Shown: positions 8,341-16,880 of the stretch, piece by piece | Layout of the letters: each line of letters begins with the position of its first letter | How positions within the stretch are numbered: position 1 is the stretch's first letter | NCBI GenBank assembly: GCA_934277695.1 | Contig: CAKQVG010000001.1 | Coordinates: forward strand, 62,001 to 126,000 | Source: CAG-238 sp934277695 | GTDB taxonomy: Bacteria; Bacillota; Clostridia; Peptostreptococcales; Anaerovoracaceae | Direction: 5' to 3' | Length of the DNA: 64,000 nucleotides | Notes under the pieces: generated by a model | Told to the model about the DNA's origin: nothing | Database searches by the model: none | The model's input: only the letters and a program-made list of their open reading frames with translations | Position numbers and translations under genes: made by a program

Positions 8341-10188
8341 CTATCTTCCCCCTGCCTTTCCAAACAGAACTTCTTTGTAATCCGGTGCGATCACCTGCAG
8401 CAGATACCGCTCGCTGCCGCAGCGATATAGGGCGGTGCCGCGCTCCGGGTATTTGATCAGTTCGTATTCGCTTGGCTCGACCTGCAGCGCGTCCATGTAT
8501 TCTTTTGCGTTGATCTGCCCGGCATGAAACAGAAACTGATGTGTCGGAATGGAAAAGAGCGGCTTGGTGTATTCCTTGACCGCAGGGATTAAAAAGTCCT
8601 CGACATTTTGACTGGCGATCGCAATCGAAGAATCCTTTTTCCGGTCACGCTTCATGCCGTTTCGGATGTACTCAATCGCTGTCATGTTCGATAAAAACAG
8701 ATACAGCTCATCGATTGCTGCCAGCGTGTTTCCTCTGGATAAAAGGAGATTGGACATATACGATAAAATGTTAAACAGCATCGCATCCTTGAGCTTCTTG
8801 TTCGTATCCATCAGACCCTTCACGCCAAAACACAAAAAGTCATCGGCTTTGATGTTCGTATGACCGTTAAAGAAGCGGCTTTCTGCACCCACGCACATCG
8901 AGTGAAGGCCAAGGCAGACCCGCTGCAGGGTTTCCTCGGTATAGATTTCTTTTTTCGATGCGTCGTAGTTTTCATAGGCTTCCTCGCACAGTGCGTAAAA
9001 GTCCTGCATGCGCGGATAGTTTTCCGGCCGCATGCGTGCATAATCGGTATAGTCATTGATGCCGAAGTTCCGGTAAAGCTGCGCCAGCAAAATCTCAATT
9101 GTATCGATCTCTTGATCGCTGAAATCCTTATAGCAGCGGAAGAAGTCTTTTAAGAATGCAATGTGCTGTGAAAGTCTTGTGCTTTTGCGAAACGCTTCCG
9201 GCGCATCCTCTTCTTTTTCTGCTGTCTCATCTGCATCCACTTCCGCCCACATCTTCGGTTCGAGCGGGTTGATGATATATCTGCCGCTGAGAAAGTCAAG
9301 GTAGGTGCCGCCAAGGTTTTCGCAGAGTTCCCGATACTCCATTTCCGGATCTAAACAGATAATCTGCTTCCCTGCCTCTCGGGTGTTAATCAGGAGCAGC
9401 TTTAACAGATACGACTTTCCCTGTCCGGAGTTTCCAAGGATCAGGATGTTCGCATTGGTCTTGTCCTCTGCCCTGCGGTCAAAATCCACCAGCAGGTTCG
9501 TGCCGTACTTGTCGCGCCCGATATATAGCCCTTTCGGGTCGGTCTTTCCGGAAAAATTAAACGGAAACAGATTTGCAGCTGACGAGCACGGAAGCACCCG
9601 CTCAAAGAGTGCGCCAAACATATTTTCGCCAAACGGCAGGCTCGATAAAAACCCTTCCTTCTGCCTAAGCATCAGCTTATCCACCGTAAGCTTGCAGCGT
9701 GTAAGCTCCATGTCAATTTCGCCCGCAAGCGCAAGAAGCGCTTCCTGCGAGCGTGCTTTCAGCTCTAAAAATACCGCTACATGAAGCAGCGGCTCGCGGT
9801 CTTTTCTAAGATTGGCAAGCAGGGTCACAACATCCTCTAAGTTTCCTGCAGCCTCAATCGTTTCATTCACATCGCTGCCGCCGGATTTTAATTTGTTTTT
9901 TCGCGCAGCGTTTTGAATGATCTTTCGCTGCTCGATCGGCTCGACCAGCCTATGATAAATCTTTAAGGTCACGCCGTTTCGGTCCGCAAGCTGCGAAAAG
10001 ACTGCCTGTGCCTCGGTCGACGGCGGATATTCTTTCACCGCCCATACCATGCGGTAGGTATCACCGAGAATGTAGTAACCGGTGAAAAAGCGCAGCGCGC
10101 TTGGCGTGATCAAATCGAAGAAATCTTTGGTGCGGATTTCTTCTTGTTCTTCTTCTGTGATGACTCTATCTTTTCGTTTCCATCGCAT
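8341..10188 (-). CDS. VirB4/TraE-type conjugation ATPase
   Basis: The 615-residue protein carries Walker A (GNSGQGKSYLL, about residues 252-262), Walker B (LAAIDELYLF, about residue 490) and the late VirB4 motif region (IAIASQNVEDFL). VirB4 ATPases sit on the cytoplasmic face of the type IV secretion channel and power assembly and transfer. I start at ATG 10188, preceded by AAGGAGAG, rather than at the longer frame to 10230, because it overlaps the upstream gene by only 23 bases. The N-terminal domain is short; the separate upstream protein may supply the missing part. Confidence 0.93.
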   Translation of the reverse strand: MRWKRKDRVITEEEQEEIRTKDFFDLITPSALRFFTGYYILGDTYRMVWAVKEYPPSTEAQAVFSQLADRNGVTLKIYHRLVEPIEQRKIIQNAARKNKLKSGGSDVNETIEAAGNLEDVVTLLANLRKDREPLLHVAVFLELKARSQEALLALAGEIDMELTRCKLTVDKLMLRQKEGFLSSLPFGENMFGALFERVLPCSSAANLFPFNFSGKTDPKGLYIGRDKYGTNLLVDFDRRAEDKTNANILILGNSGQGKSYLLKLLLINTREAGKQIICLDPEMEYRELCENLGGTYLDFLSGRYIINPLEPKMWAEVDADETAEKEEDAPEAFRKSTRLSQHIAFLKDFFRCYKDFSDQEIDTIEILLAQLYRNFGINDYTDYARMRPENYPRMQDFYALCEEAYENYDASKKEIYTEETLQRVCLGLHSMCVGAESRFFNGHTNIKADDFLCFGVKGLMDTNKKLKDAMLFNILSYMSNLLLSRGNTLAAIDELYLFLSNMTAIEYIRNGMKRDRKKDSSIAIASQNVEDFLIPAVKEYTKPLFSIPTHQFLFHAGQINAKEYMDALQVEPSEYELIKYPERGTALYRCGSERYLLQVIAPDYKEVLFGKAGGR

Positions 10189-10810
10189 CCTCGTCCTCTC
10201 CTTCCAAGTTAAAATACTGCACGCCGTCAAAGTCCGGCATGGCCTGTCCGTTCAGCGACGCATCAAAGTAGATAGCAAGCAGGCGCTTGATCTCGACCTT
10301 TCGGAGCCTTCGCACTTCAAAGCCCTGCTCAGCGATGATCTTTTCGATACGGTTTGCTTCGGCAAATTCCGCAGCCTCATTTTCCTCTTTTAGTTTTTTG
10401 ACAAACAGAAACTGCCGGGAGGTCGCCATCTCAAGCTGCATCCGGTCTAAAAACTGCATATCCTTTTTCAAAAGCCGCAGGACTTTTGGATCCGGATGTT
10501 CTTTGCTTCGCTCTTTGAGATACCGCAGGTTCTCATCGAATCGTTCGGCGGCGTCCATGCACAGGATTCGGATGTCCGGCAGCGCAGAAAGCACCATCAT
10601 CAGGTGGCGCTCCTTGATCTCCACGCTTTCCCGTGATAATACCGAAATATTGGTTGGGCTGACCCGAAAGAATAGGTAGGTGCCGCCTCCTGCTTTCAGC
10701 CCATAATCCGTGAAATCACTTAGCCCAAGAAAGACCTGCAGGGCCGCTTTTTTCTTGCTGCGCCCTTTTCGTTTGTTTTCTTTTTTTGGTTTCTTCTTTC
10801 TGTCCTTCAT
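10166..10810 (-). CDS. Conjugation protein resembling a detached VirB4 N-terminal region
   Basis: The 214-residue protein starts with a lysine-rich tail of about 25 residues, then a mixed alpha/beta region (TYLFFRVSPTNISVLSRESV) of the type found at the start of VirB4/TrsE-like proteins, and a helical second half. ATG at 10810 has GGAGG eight bases upstream; an in-frame GTG at 10819 overlaps that site and is unlikely. It lies between PrgI and VirB4 and overlaps both, so the three are translationally coupled. Treating it as a partner of VirB4 is inference from order and sequence style. Confidence 0.7.
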   Translation of the reverse strand: MKDRKKKPKKENKRKGRSKKKAALQVFLGLSDFTDYGLKAGGGTYLFFRVSPTNISVLSRESVEIKERHLMMVLSALPDIRILCMDAAERFDENLRYLKERSKEHPDPKVLRLLKKDMQFLDRMQLEMATSRQFLFVKKLKEENEAAEFAEANRIEKIIAEQGFEVRRLRKVEIKRLLAIYFDASLNGQAMPDFDGVQYFNLEGEDEDAMETKR

Positions 10811-10815
10811 TTCTC

Positions 10816-11079
10816 TCACCTCCAGTCATAGCGCTGCTGACCGGTAACGAAAAACCGCATACACCACGAAAGATACTCCAGCATGGTGTATGCGGAAAGG
10901 CGAATGGTCAGAAACGCAAAGCCAAGGCTGATCCCAAGCGGAAGCAAGATTCCGAGCTTTGCCAGCGCGAGCGCAGAAAAAAGAAGTGCTACGCTTAAAA
11001 TGGCGAAGTCCCTAAGGCTCCACAGCCAAAGATTTGCCTTTTCTTTTAGGTTTTTGGGATATAGATAAATACGGTTCAT
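10816..11079 (-). CDS. PrgI/TcpE-family conjugation membrane protein (VirB3-like)
   Basis: The 87-residue protein begins MNRIYLYPKNLKEKAN and has two adjacent membrane helices (about residues 23-60) followed by an amphipathic end, the standard layout of PrgI/TcpE proteins. These play the VirB3 part, linking the VirB4 ATPase to the membrane channel. It sits between the VirB6-like gene (16 bases upstream) and the VirB4 pair, as in related elements. Confidence 0.82.
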   Translation of the reverse strand: MNRIYLYPKNLKEKANLWLWSLRDFAILSVALLFSALALAKLGILLPLGISLGFAFLTIRLSAYTMLEYLSWCMRFFVTGQQRYDWR

Positions 11080-11094
11080 TCGTTTTTCCTTTCG

Positions 11095-11967
11095 TTATGG
11101 TCTTGCAAATAGGCGCGTCAGATAAATGGCGCTTTGCGCGCTGTGCGCTGCGCTCATCAGATTCATCTTTGCCGAGGTATCCATTCCAAACTGCCCGGCA
11201 ATGCGCGGCACTTCGCCTGCGGCAAGCATGATGCCGATACCGATGATCTTGTTTCCCGGAAAGGTCATCAGCCCCAGCATCAAAAGCGTGGTCTGCAGAA
11301 ACGCCGTCAGACACAGCGCGATCACCTGCTTGGTCCACTGGATAAACCCATCGGTATACCCACGCGGCACACTGAAGAGATACATCGAGCCGACCGCAAT
11401 CTGCACAAGCAGGATTCCCCCGCGCTTGATATTTTGAAAAAACACCTTTGTGATCGCATAGGCAAAAGCAATTAAAATCAGTACCGCAAGCAGGGTTACT
11501 TCTGTGAGATCCGCAATCAGGAAGTTTCCTGATAGGGTCTGCACGACTTTTCCCGAAAAGCCGCCGCTTCCTTCTGCGGTAAAAATTCCAAGAAGCTCCC
11601 CCGATAGTGTGTTTTGCAGCGAGATGGAAAAGCGGTAAAGCTCAATCGGAAGTACCCCTATAAGGCTTGCCGCAAAAAAACCTTTCAGCACATTCAGGGC
11701 TGTCATGTTAAGATTGCCGCGCCCGTTCTGGTATTCGATGGCCGCATCAAACACAGCCGTCACCATCCCGACACCGAAAAGTGCCCAGCCAAAGAGACTG
11801 AAAAGCTGCACCACCGCCGCGACCCACGAGAGGTCAAAGATTTCTGCCCCCATATTCCCCATCATCGCAAAAAAATCTGCAGCTGCCTGATAGATGGTCT
11901 CATACAGCCACATCAGCAGATTGTTCCAAATGATTTTCCCAATCTGATCCCCGATCCACTCAAACAT
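11095..11967 (-). CDS. VirB6/TrbL-like conjugal transfer membrane protein
   Basis: The 290-residue protein has about six membrane helices and an N-terminal amphipathic region (MFEWIGDQIGKIIWNNLLMW) typical of CD0411/TrbL-type proteins in Gram-positive conjugative elements. The glycine/alanine-rich helices around FSLFGWALFGVGMVTAVFDA and IAFAYAITKVFFQNIKRGGI fit the polytopic VirB6 channel subunit. It precedes PrgI and VirB4. Upstream, where a further conjugation gene is expected, lies the AT-rich radical SAM island instead. Confidence 0.83.
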   Translation of the reverse strand: MFEWIGDQIGKIIWNNLLMWLYETIYQAAADFFAMMGNMGAEIFDLSWVAAVVQLFSLFGWALFGVGMVTAVFDAAIEYQNGRGNLNMTALNVLKGFFAASLIGVLPIELYRFSISLQNTLSGELLGIFTAEGSGGFSGKVVQTLSGNFLIADLTEVTLLAVLILIAFAYAITKVFFQNIKRGGILLVQIAVGSMYLFSVPRGYTDGFIQWTKQVIALCLTAFLQTTLLMLGLMTFPGNKIIGIGIMLAAGEVPRIAGQFGMDTSAKMNLMSAAHSAQSAIYLTRLFARP

Positions 11968-12003
11968 CTGCTCTCTCCTTTTCGTTTTTTATCTTTCAAA
12001 CAG

Positions 12004-12026
12004 AAAAAGAGGGGCTTCCTCTTTTT
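12004..12026 (-). terminator. Hairpin with T-rich arm between VirB6-like gene and radical SAM island
   Basis: AAAAAGAGG pairs with CCTCTTTTT across a five-base loop. On the minus strand it forms the second of two hairpins following the KamA-like gene and precedes the VirB6-like gene. Confidence 0.55.
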
Positions 12027-12031
12027 CCGCA

Positions 12032-12074
12032 TGCAAAAAGACTGCCTACTCGCAGTATAGTCGGCACTTTTGCA
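12032..12074 (-). terminator. Long hairpin ending the radical SAM operon
   Basis: On the minus strand TGCAAAAG pairs with CTTTTTGCA, with inner GACT/AGTC and CTGC/GCAG pairing. It starts 18 bases past the stop of the KamA-like gene and ends in a T-rich arm, which fits a terminator bounding the cargo block. Confidence 0.65.
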
Positions 12075-12092
12075 TTTATAATTGTACTATAT

Positions 12093-13064
12093 TTATACTT
12101 TTGTTTTATTATCGATATCTGGATATTCGTGTCTGTTACCTTTATAGTCAGTCACTATCGTATTTCCAGTTGCATCTTTTTCATAATAAAATGGGCCTAA
12201 CGGTACTTTTCCAAATCCATTTGGAATATCCAAAACATATGTTGGCCAACAAATCCCAGAAACTCTGCCTCTAATCCCCTTTAAAATATTTTGTCCCTCA
12301 TTAATACTTGTTCTAAAATGTCCCGTACCCGGTACAAGGTCACAATGATGTAAATAATACGGTTTTACTCTATTTTCAATAAGTTTTCTACATAATTTTT
12401 CAATTGTGTTTGTATCGGCATTTACTCCTTTAAGTAGTGCACTTTGACTTAACAGAACTATTCCTCTTTGCGAGAGCATTTTTAGTTTTTCTGATACTTC
12501 GGTGGTAATCTCGTCCGGATGGTTGCAGTGAATTACGATATACAAGGGTTCAAATTTACATAATGTGTCTATCAGCTTATTTGTAATGATACTTGGCTCT
12601 GCAATTATTGCACGAGTGTGTATACGTAACACTTTAATATGCGATATTTTCTTTAATTCATTTATAATATATTCCAGTTTTCTGATATCCGTCATAAGTG
12701 GTTCCCCACCGGTTAAAATCACTTCCCATATCTCATCATGTGCAGATATGTATTTCATTGCTTCAGAAATTTCGTCATATGTCAGTTCTGTCTTTTCTGT
12801 TTGTAATCTCCACTTTCTAAAACAGAATCTACATTGTATAAGGCAATCATTACGTGGAAAAAGCAATACTCTATCTGAATATCTATGGATTAGTCCTTTT
12901 GCCTTAGTATATATTTCATCTCCAATTGGATCTACTATTTCACAATCCTTAATCTCATATTCCCTTGAATCAATTTTGTATTGTCTTTCTATAGGATGTC
13001 CTTCTGGTAATTCTGCAATTTGTTTGTCTAAATATCTCGTAGTTTTTTCGAATAATGTATTCAT
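12093..13064 (-). CDS. KamA-family radical SAM protein (lysine 2,3-aminomutase-like)
   Basis: The 323-residue protein has the radical SAM Cx3Cx2C motif (C74, C78, C81; CLIQCRFC), ILTGGEPL near residue 116, and KamA landmarks HCNHP (179-183) and LLSQSALLKGVN (204-215). Two aspartates that bind the substrate amino group in lysine 2,3-aminomutase are present (D242 in HHCDLVPG, D279 in VLDIPNG), as is the PLP lysine (K286 in NGFGK). EpmB-type enzymes lack those aspartates, so free lysine or a similar amino acid is the likely substrate. It is about 90 residues shorter than classical KamA, lacking the C-terminal oligomerisation region. Third gene of the lysO operon. Confidence 0.85.
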   Translation of the reverse strand: MNTLFEKTTRYLDKQIAELPEGHPIERQYKIDSREYEIKDCEIVDPIGDEIYTKAKGLIHRYSDRVLLFPRNDCLIQCRFCFRKWRLQTEKTELTYDEISEAMKYISAHDEIWEVILTGGEPLMTDIRKLEYIINELKKISHIKVLRIHTRAIIAEPSIITNKLIDTLCKFEPLYIVIHCNHPDEITTEVSEKLKMLSQRGIVLLSQSALLKGVNADTNTIEKLCRKLIENRVKPYYLHHCDLVPGTGHFRTSINEGQNILKGIRGRVSGICWPTYVLDIPNGFGKVPLGPFYYEKDATGNTIVTDYKGNRHEYPDIDNKTKV

Positions 13065-13097
13065 TTGGTTGTCCTCCTTTTTTTCTTAATAATGTAA

Positions 13098-14576
13098 CTA
13101 ATTCTTAATTTTGCGCTTTTGATATTCTTTTGCAACTACCATTAGTGCATATTGCCATAATGCATATATATGGTCCTCAGATAAATTATCTGTCCTAATT
13201 GCTGGTTTGCTATATCCAAGTTCATCAGAATTCATCCAATACTCTGAATAATTTCTTTTTACAATTTGTAACCCAAACGCTGTAGGATTTTTTCCGATAG
13301 GCGAACCTGGATATGGCACTGGAACTCCTATATGCGAAACTTCTGTAAGATTGTTTTTGACAAAGTAACATATTCTTTCTATCGTCCTCATCGCATCTTC
13401 TAAAGTTGCATCTCCCAAACCAATTATCCAGTATGTAATTGGTTCGATTCCTGCTTCTCTAATCATTCTGCACTGTTCTTCCGCTTTGTCAAATTTAATA
13501 GGTTTACCCATTATATCTAAATTCTCTTGCACACCATTTTCCACTCCTAATCCAATTTGCCTACACCCTGCTTGTTTCATCAACTTTAAATCATCTTCGT
13601 TTAAACTTCCAACAGTAGTTTGGCACCACCATGGAATGTGGTTTAATCCTCGCAAAATAAGTTCTTTGCAAATTGCATGTATATGTTCCCGGTTAGACAT
13701 AAATGTAAGATCACCAAAGCAATAAAAATTCATTCCATACTGCTTATAAGTATATTCGATCTCATCCACAACCTTTTGTGGATCACGATATACAATTTTA
13801 TAATCTTCATATGCATTGCGATAAAACGCATCGCATGAGCAAAATGCACAACTATAAGGACACCCTCTACTCGTAAAAAACCGCGGCATAAATGGCAATG
13901 ATTCTCTACACATTAAATCATACGCTGGGTATGATATATCGTCTAAGTTAATATGAAAATTACTTTTCTTGTTTGTAAAAACAATACTATCTTCTATTTT
14001 GTAAACAATTCCTTCTACATTCAATGGTAATGTTCGTTCTTTCCACTGTTTTGCAATTTCAACAATTGTCTCATTCCCCTCTCCTAAAATAATTACATCA
14101 ACCTCTGGGTTTTGTATAAATTCATCAGGAACAAGCGTTGGATGCATTCCGCCAAATAGCATTAATGCATCTTTGTGAATTCTTTTCACCGTTTTCGCAA
14201 TACTCAATGCATTTTCAGATGCAACGGTGATAGTGGAAATACCAAATATCTTTGCTTTATTAAGTTGTATTATTTTTTCAACATCTTCTAGTGTTATCAT
14301 ACGATGTTCATTTTCTCGCAAAAAAAGATCGTATGCCTGAAAATCCAAAACATCAACAGAAAATCCTTCATCTCTTAGTGATGCCGCCAAACTGAATAAT
14401 CCATGATTGACCTCGTTTGGTAAATCTCCTAAAGGTTCTTGGTTTTCCATTGATTCCCAATACTCTCTGACGATTTGATTTTGCTCTTCTTTTAAGATCT
14501 TCATCAAGAAGTTAGGTTGAATTAGAATTACATCCAATTCCTTAGGTGTGAACATAATCTCTCTAATACTTCTCAT
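13098..14576 (-). CDS. B12-binding domain radical SAM protein
   Basis: The 492-residue protein combines an N-terminal cobalamin-binding-type Rossmann domain (about 15-190, including FGGMHPTLVP) with a radical SAM domain whose cluster cysteines are C239, C243 and C246 (CPYSCAFC). GLGVENG and YWIIGLGDATLEDA further along are typical of the Elp3/MiaB-fold group. Members are often class B methyltransferases or ring-modifying enzymes; the reaction here cannot be read from sequence. GGAGG lies eight bases before ATG. It sits between the exporter and the KamA-like gene, so its substrate may be lysine or the product of that enzyme. Confidence 0.85.
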   Translation of the reverse strand: MRSIREIMFTPKELDVILIQPNFLMKILKEEQNQIVREYWESMENQEPLGDLPNEVNHGLFSLAASLRDEGFSVDVLDFQAYDLFLRENEHRMITLEDVEKIIQLNKAKIFGISTITVASENALSIAKTVKRIHKDALMLFGGMHPTLVPDEFIQNPEVDVIILGEGNETIVEIAKQWKERTLPLNVEGIVYKIEDSIVFTNKKSNFHINLDDISYPAYDLMCRESLPFMPRFFTSRGCPYSCAFCSCDAFYRNAYEDYKIVYRDPQKVVDEIEYTYKQYGMNFYCFGDLTFMSNREHIHAICKELILRGLNHIPWWCQTTVGSLNEDDLKLMKQAGCRQIGLGVENGVQENLDIMGKPIKFDKAEEQCRMIREAGIEPITYWIIGLGDATLEDAMRTIERICYFVKNNLTEVSHIGVPVPYPGSPIGKNPTAFGLQIVKRNYSEYWMNSDELGYSKPAIRTDNLSEDHIYALWQYALMVVAKEYQKRKIKN

Positions 14577-14601
14577 CTTTTTTTCCTCCTTTTACACTTA
14601 C

Positions 14602-15576
14602 TTAATTAAATATATTTGATAGAATAGGTAATAATATTGGTACTATCAAAGTCAAAATTGTTCCTGTCGTTAATGTAACAAGACCATACTTAGCTCCAAT
14701 AGCTTTAGTAATAGGCGCTAGCATTGTGTCCATATCACCAGCTGCTCCGCTCGCAATAGCACTCCCCGGACTTATCTTTATAAGTATCGGCAGAAATATG
14801 ACTGTGAAAACTTCTCGTAAAATGTTAACAATGAACCCATATGTGCCTATCGCAATACCATAGTTTTGAGTCATGAAAGCCCCTGTAATGCTGTAAAAAC
14901 TCATTCCACTTGCGGCAATTACAGACACTTTTGTAGATACATCTATGAACATTGATGCAACTAGCCCCCCAACTATACTTCCTGATAATACAGCAAGCGG
15001 CAACACAATTATTCTAACTCCTAGCTTCTTAAAAAAGTTAAATACTCCTTCTGTTGCACCCTGTGAAATTCCAACACATACATATAAAACAATTAATGAA
15101 ATGGTCATCCCGGAATTCAGAATGGTTTCGGATATTTTTCCTGTCAACATATTTCCACTTACTATTCCTATTACAATGCTAAGTGGCATAATCCAAATCA
15201 AAGGGCTTATTTGCTTTTTTTCTTTCTCGACTATTTCTTTCTTCTCGCATGTATCTTCTTTTTCAGCACATACTTTATTATTTTTATCAATCGCACTGTC
15301 AATTTCATCCAGCATCAATACTGTCTTCTCACAAATATAAGTACAAATAATACTAAACAAAATTGTCAGCAATGCTATTATTGTACAATTAAGTCCTATT
15401 CTTGGAAATTGCATTAAAATGCTTTGGTCAATGCCCACACCTAGTCCTATTATCAACATCAGCAATATTAATGCCAAAGTCGAAATAGCATCTGTTACTT
15501 TTAGTAAAAAATGCGTTTTGGTTTTTAAACCGATTAATATTCCTGTTCCCAAACATATAAACGGTAATGCCGTCAT
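14602..15576 (-). CDS. lysO: LysO-family lysine exporter
   Basis: The 324-residue protein has about eight to ten membrane helices in two halves joined by a charged cytoplasmic loop (about residues 90-122), the layout of the LysO/YbjE family. The second half has the conserved ASGMSFYSITGAFM stretch and the final GAAGDMDTMLAPITKAIG motif. In E. coli LysO exports L-lysine and confers resistance to thialysine. Here it is the first gene of an operon with two radical SAM enzymes, so it may export a modified lysine such as beta-lysine. No lysine riboswitch fits in its short leader. Confidence 0.85.
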   Translation of the reverse strand: MTALPFICLGTGILIGLKTKTHFLLKVTDAISTLALILLMLIIGLGVGIDQSILMQFPRIGLNCTIIALLTILFSIICTYICEKTVLMLDEIDSAIDKNNKVCAEKEDTCEKKEIVEKEKKQISPLIWIMPLSIVIGIVSGNMLTGKISETILNSGMTISLIVLYVCVGISQGATEGVFNFFKKLGVRIIVLPLAVLSGSIVGGLVASMFIDVSTKVSVIAASGMSFYSITGAFMTQNYGIAIGTYGFIVNILREVFTVIFLPILIKISPGSAIASGAAGDMDTMLAPITKAIGAKYGLVTLTTGTILTLIVPILLPILSNIFN

Positions 15577-15597
15577 TCCCTATCACCTCCTAGCTAT

Positions 15598-15625
15598 AGA
15601 ATAGTTATTTTTATTTTTTTTTCAA
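15598..15625 (-). promoter_or_regulatory. Candidate promoter of the lysO-radical SAM operon
   Basis: On the minus strand TTGAAA (15620-15625) and TATTCT (15598-15603) are spaced 16 bases apart, about 20 bases before the lysO ribosome binding site region. Confidence 0.5.
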
Positions 15626-15655
15626 TACAAATACCCTCTAATGCAAAAAAAAAGC

Positions 15656-15684
15656 TTGAAATGTTTTCATTATTTATGTATTTT
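15656..15684 (+). promoter_or_regulatory. Candidate promoter of the LytTR regulator gene
   Basis: TTGAAA (15656-15661) and TATTTT (15679-15684) are spaced 17 bases apart, 30 bases before the ATG, with TAGGAGG as ribosome binding site. The two divergent promoters share about 70 bases, so the regulator can act on both. Confidence 0.55.
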
Positions 15685-15713
15685 ATAAAAAAAGACCTTT
15701 AGGAGGTTCCGCA

Positions 15714-16472
15714 ATGATTAACGTTCTTATACTTTCTAACAAGCAATCTGAATTAGAACAGATTTCGAAGAATTTACGTCGTAGCACTGACGATTCTCTA
15801 TGCATTATTACTACAACTAGCGCCCACGAGGCTTTGCAAATTGTAAATAAAAATCAAATTCACTTTGACATATTCATTATCGCTATGCAACTAGAAAACC
15901 ATAGTGGATATATGATTGAGAAAATGATACGCAAAAATAGATTTTATCAATATTCACCATTTATCTTTATCAGTTCTTTTAATCATCTGTTTTCTAATGA
16001 GCCATTATCTCCTTTCCCCGCTTATAGGCTACGCAACTATATTATACTTCCATTAACTGATGTGGATATTCAAGGAAAATTTTCGCTTTACTTCGATTAC
16101 ATTTATTCAAATCAAATTCTTTTAAATCAGTTAAATAAAAAAATGTTACTTCAAACTCCTACTGGAAAACGGGAGATCCCAATAAAATCAATACTGTATA
16201 TAGAGGTGCAAAGTAAACGGTGCACTATTTACACAGTTAATGGAAAATACCTTCTTAGAAATACAAGTTTAGTATCTGCACTGGATAAAATAAATTCATC
16301 CGATATAGTTCGTTGTCATAGGTATTTTGCTGCTAATATTAATAATATCGACTACATTGAACATAATAGTTCTCGCATTTCAACACTTCATTTTAAAGCT
16401 TCACATTTAATGTGTCCTGCATCAAGTAAATATTTACAAAACATACAGCATCGTGTTTCTACATCTCATTAG
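15714..16472 (+). CDS. LytTR-family regulator with degenerate receiver domain
   Basis: The 252-residue protein pairs an N-terminal receiver-like domain (1-125) with a C-terminal LytTR DNA-binding domain (about 145-245; IKSILYIEVQSKRCTIYT, then VRCHRYFAANINNIDYIE). The phosphorylation site is lost: the position expected to hold aspartate is alanine (A57 in FDIFIIAMQL), the acidic pair after strand 1 is absent (LILSNKQ), and the usual lysine before proline is leucine (IILPL). No histidine kinase lies nearby. It should therefore act without phosphorylation, perhaps by ligand or protein binding. It is the only plus-strand gene of the element and is divergent from the lysO operon, its likely target. 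Confidence 0.85.
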   Translation: MINVLILSNKQSELEQISKNLRRSTDDSLCIITTTSAHEALQIVNKNQIHFDIFIIAMQLENHSGYMIEKMIRKNRFYQYSPFIFISSFNHLFSNEPLSPFPAYRLRNYIILPLTDVDIQGKFSLYFDYIYSNQILLNQLNKKMLLQTPTGKREIPIKSILYIEVQSKRCTIYTVNGKYLLRNTSLVSALDKINSSDIVRCHRYFAANINNIDYIEHNSSRISTLHFKASHLMCPASSKYLQNIQHRVSTSH

Positions 16473-16514
16473 TTATTTTGGTATAAATGCTAAAATAAAG
16501 ATGTACAGGTTTTA

Positions 16515-16805
16515 TCAAATAAAAATGTACAAATGACGATAGTCCCGTTCCCATTCCGATATTTCCTCCTGTAGTTCCCGGCCGAGATGAAAGCCCTGCC
16601 GAAAGGCTTCGGTGCAGATCAGCTCCTGCACCTCGGCACTTGCATCTTGATAGCGCTCAAAGAGCCTGTTTGCATCGCTTCCCGCAAAGAGTGCAGAGAT
16701 ATCCTGCGCGGCTTCGCTGAGCGCTGCGAGCGCCTTTTTGTATGCCCTGCTTTTCGGCACGCAGGTCAGGCTTTCCTCGCTGAAAATTCTTTTCATGGTA
16801 TTCAT
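16515..16805 (-). CDS. Conserved hypothetical ICE protein (DUF6809-like)
   Basis: The 96-residue, mostly helical, acidic protein ends with a pattern (EAFRQGFHLGRELQEEI) that recalls DUF6809, a small family in Clostridia and their mobile elements. GGAAG lies before the start. It is the first element-backbone gene to the right of the AT-rich island, 42 bases beyond the LytTR gene. No catalytic motif is visible. Family naming is from memory. Confidence 0.65.
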   Translation of the reverse strand: MNTMKRIFSEESLTCVPKSRAYKKALAALSEAAQDISALFAGSDANRLFERYQDASAEVQELICTEAFRQGFHLGRELQEEISEWERDYRHLYIFI

Positions 16806-16880
16806 GGCCTTCTTCCTTTCTCTGTTTGATTAGCCACAGGATACCGTATTTTGCCGGGAAAGTCTACGGAAAGATTTGAA

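Noticed and set aside
15577..15713. Possible lysine riboswitch before lysO
   Set aside because: The predicted transcript leader is only a few dozen bases, too short for the roughly 175-base lysine riboswitch, and no conserved core is visible.
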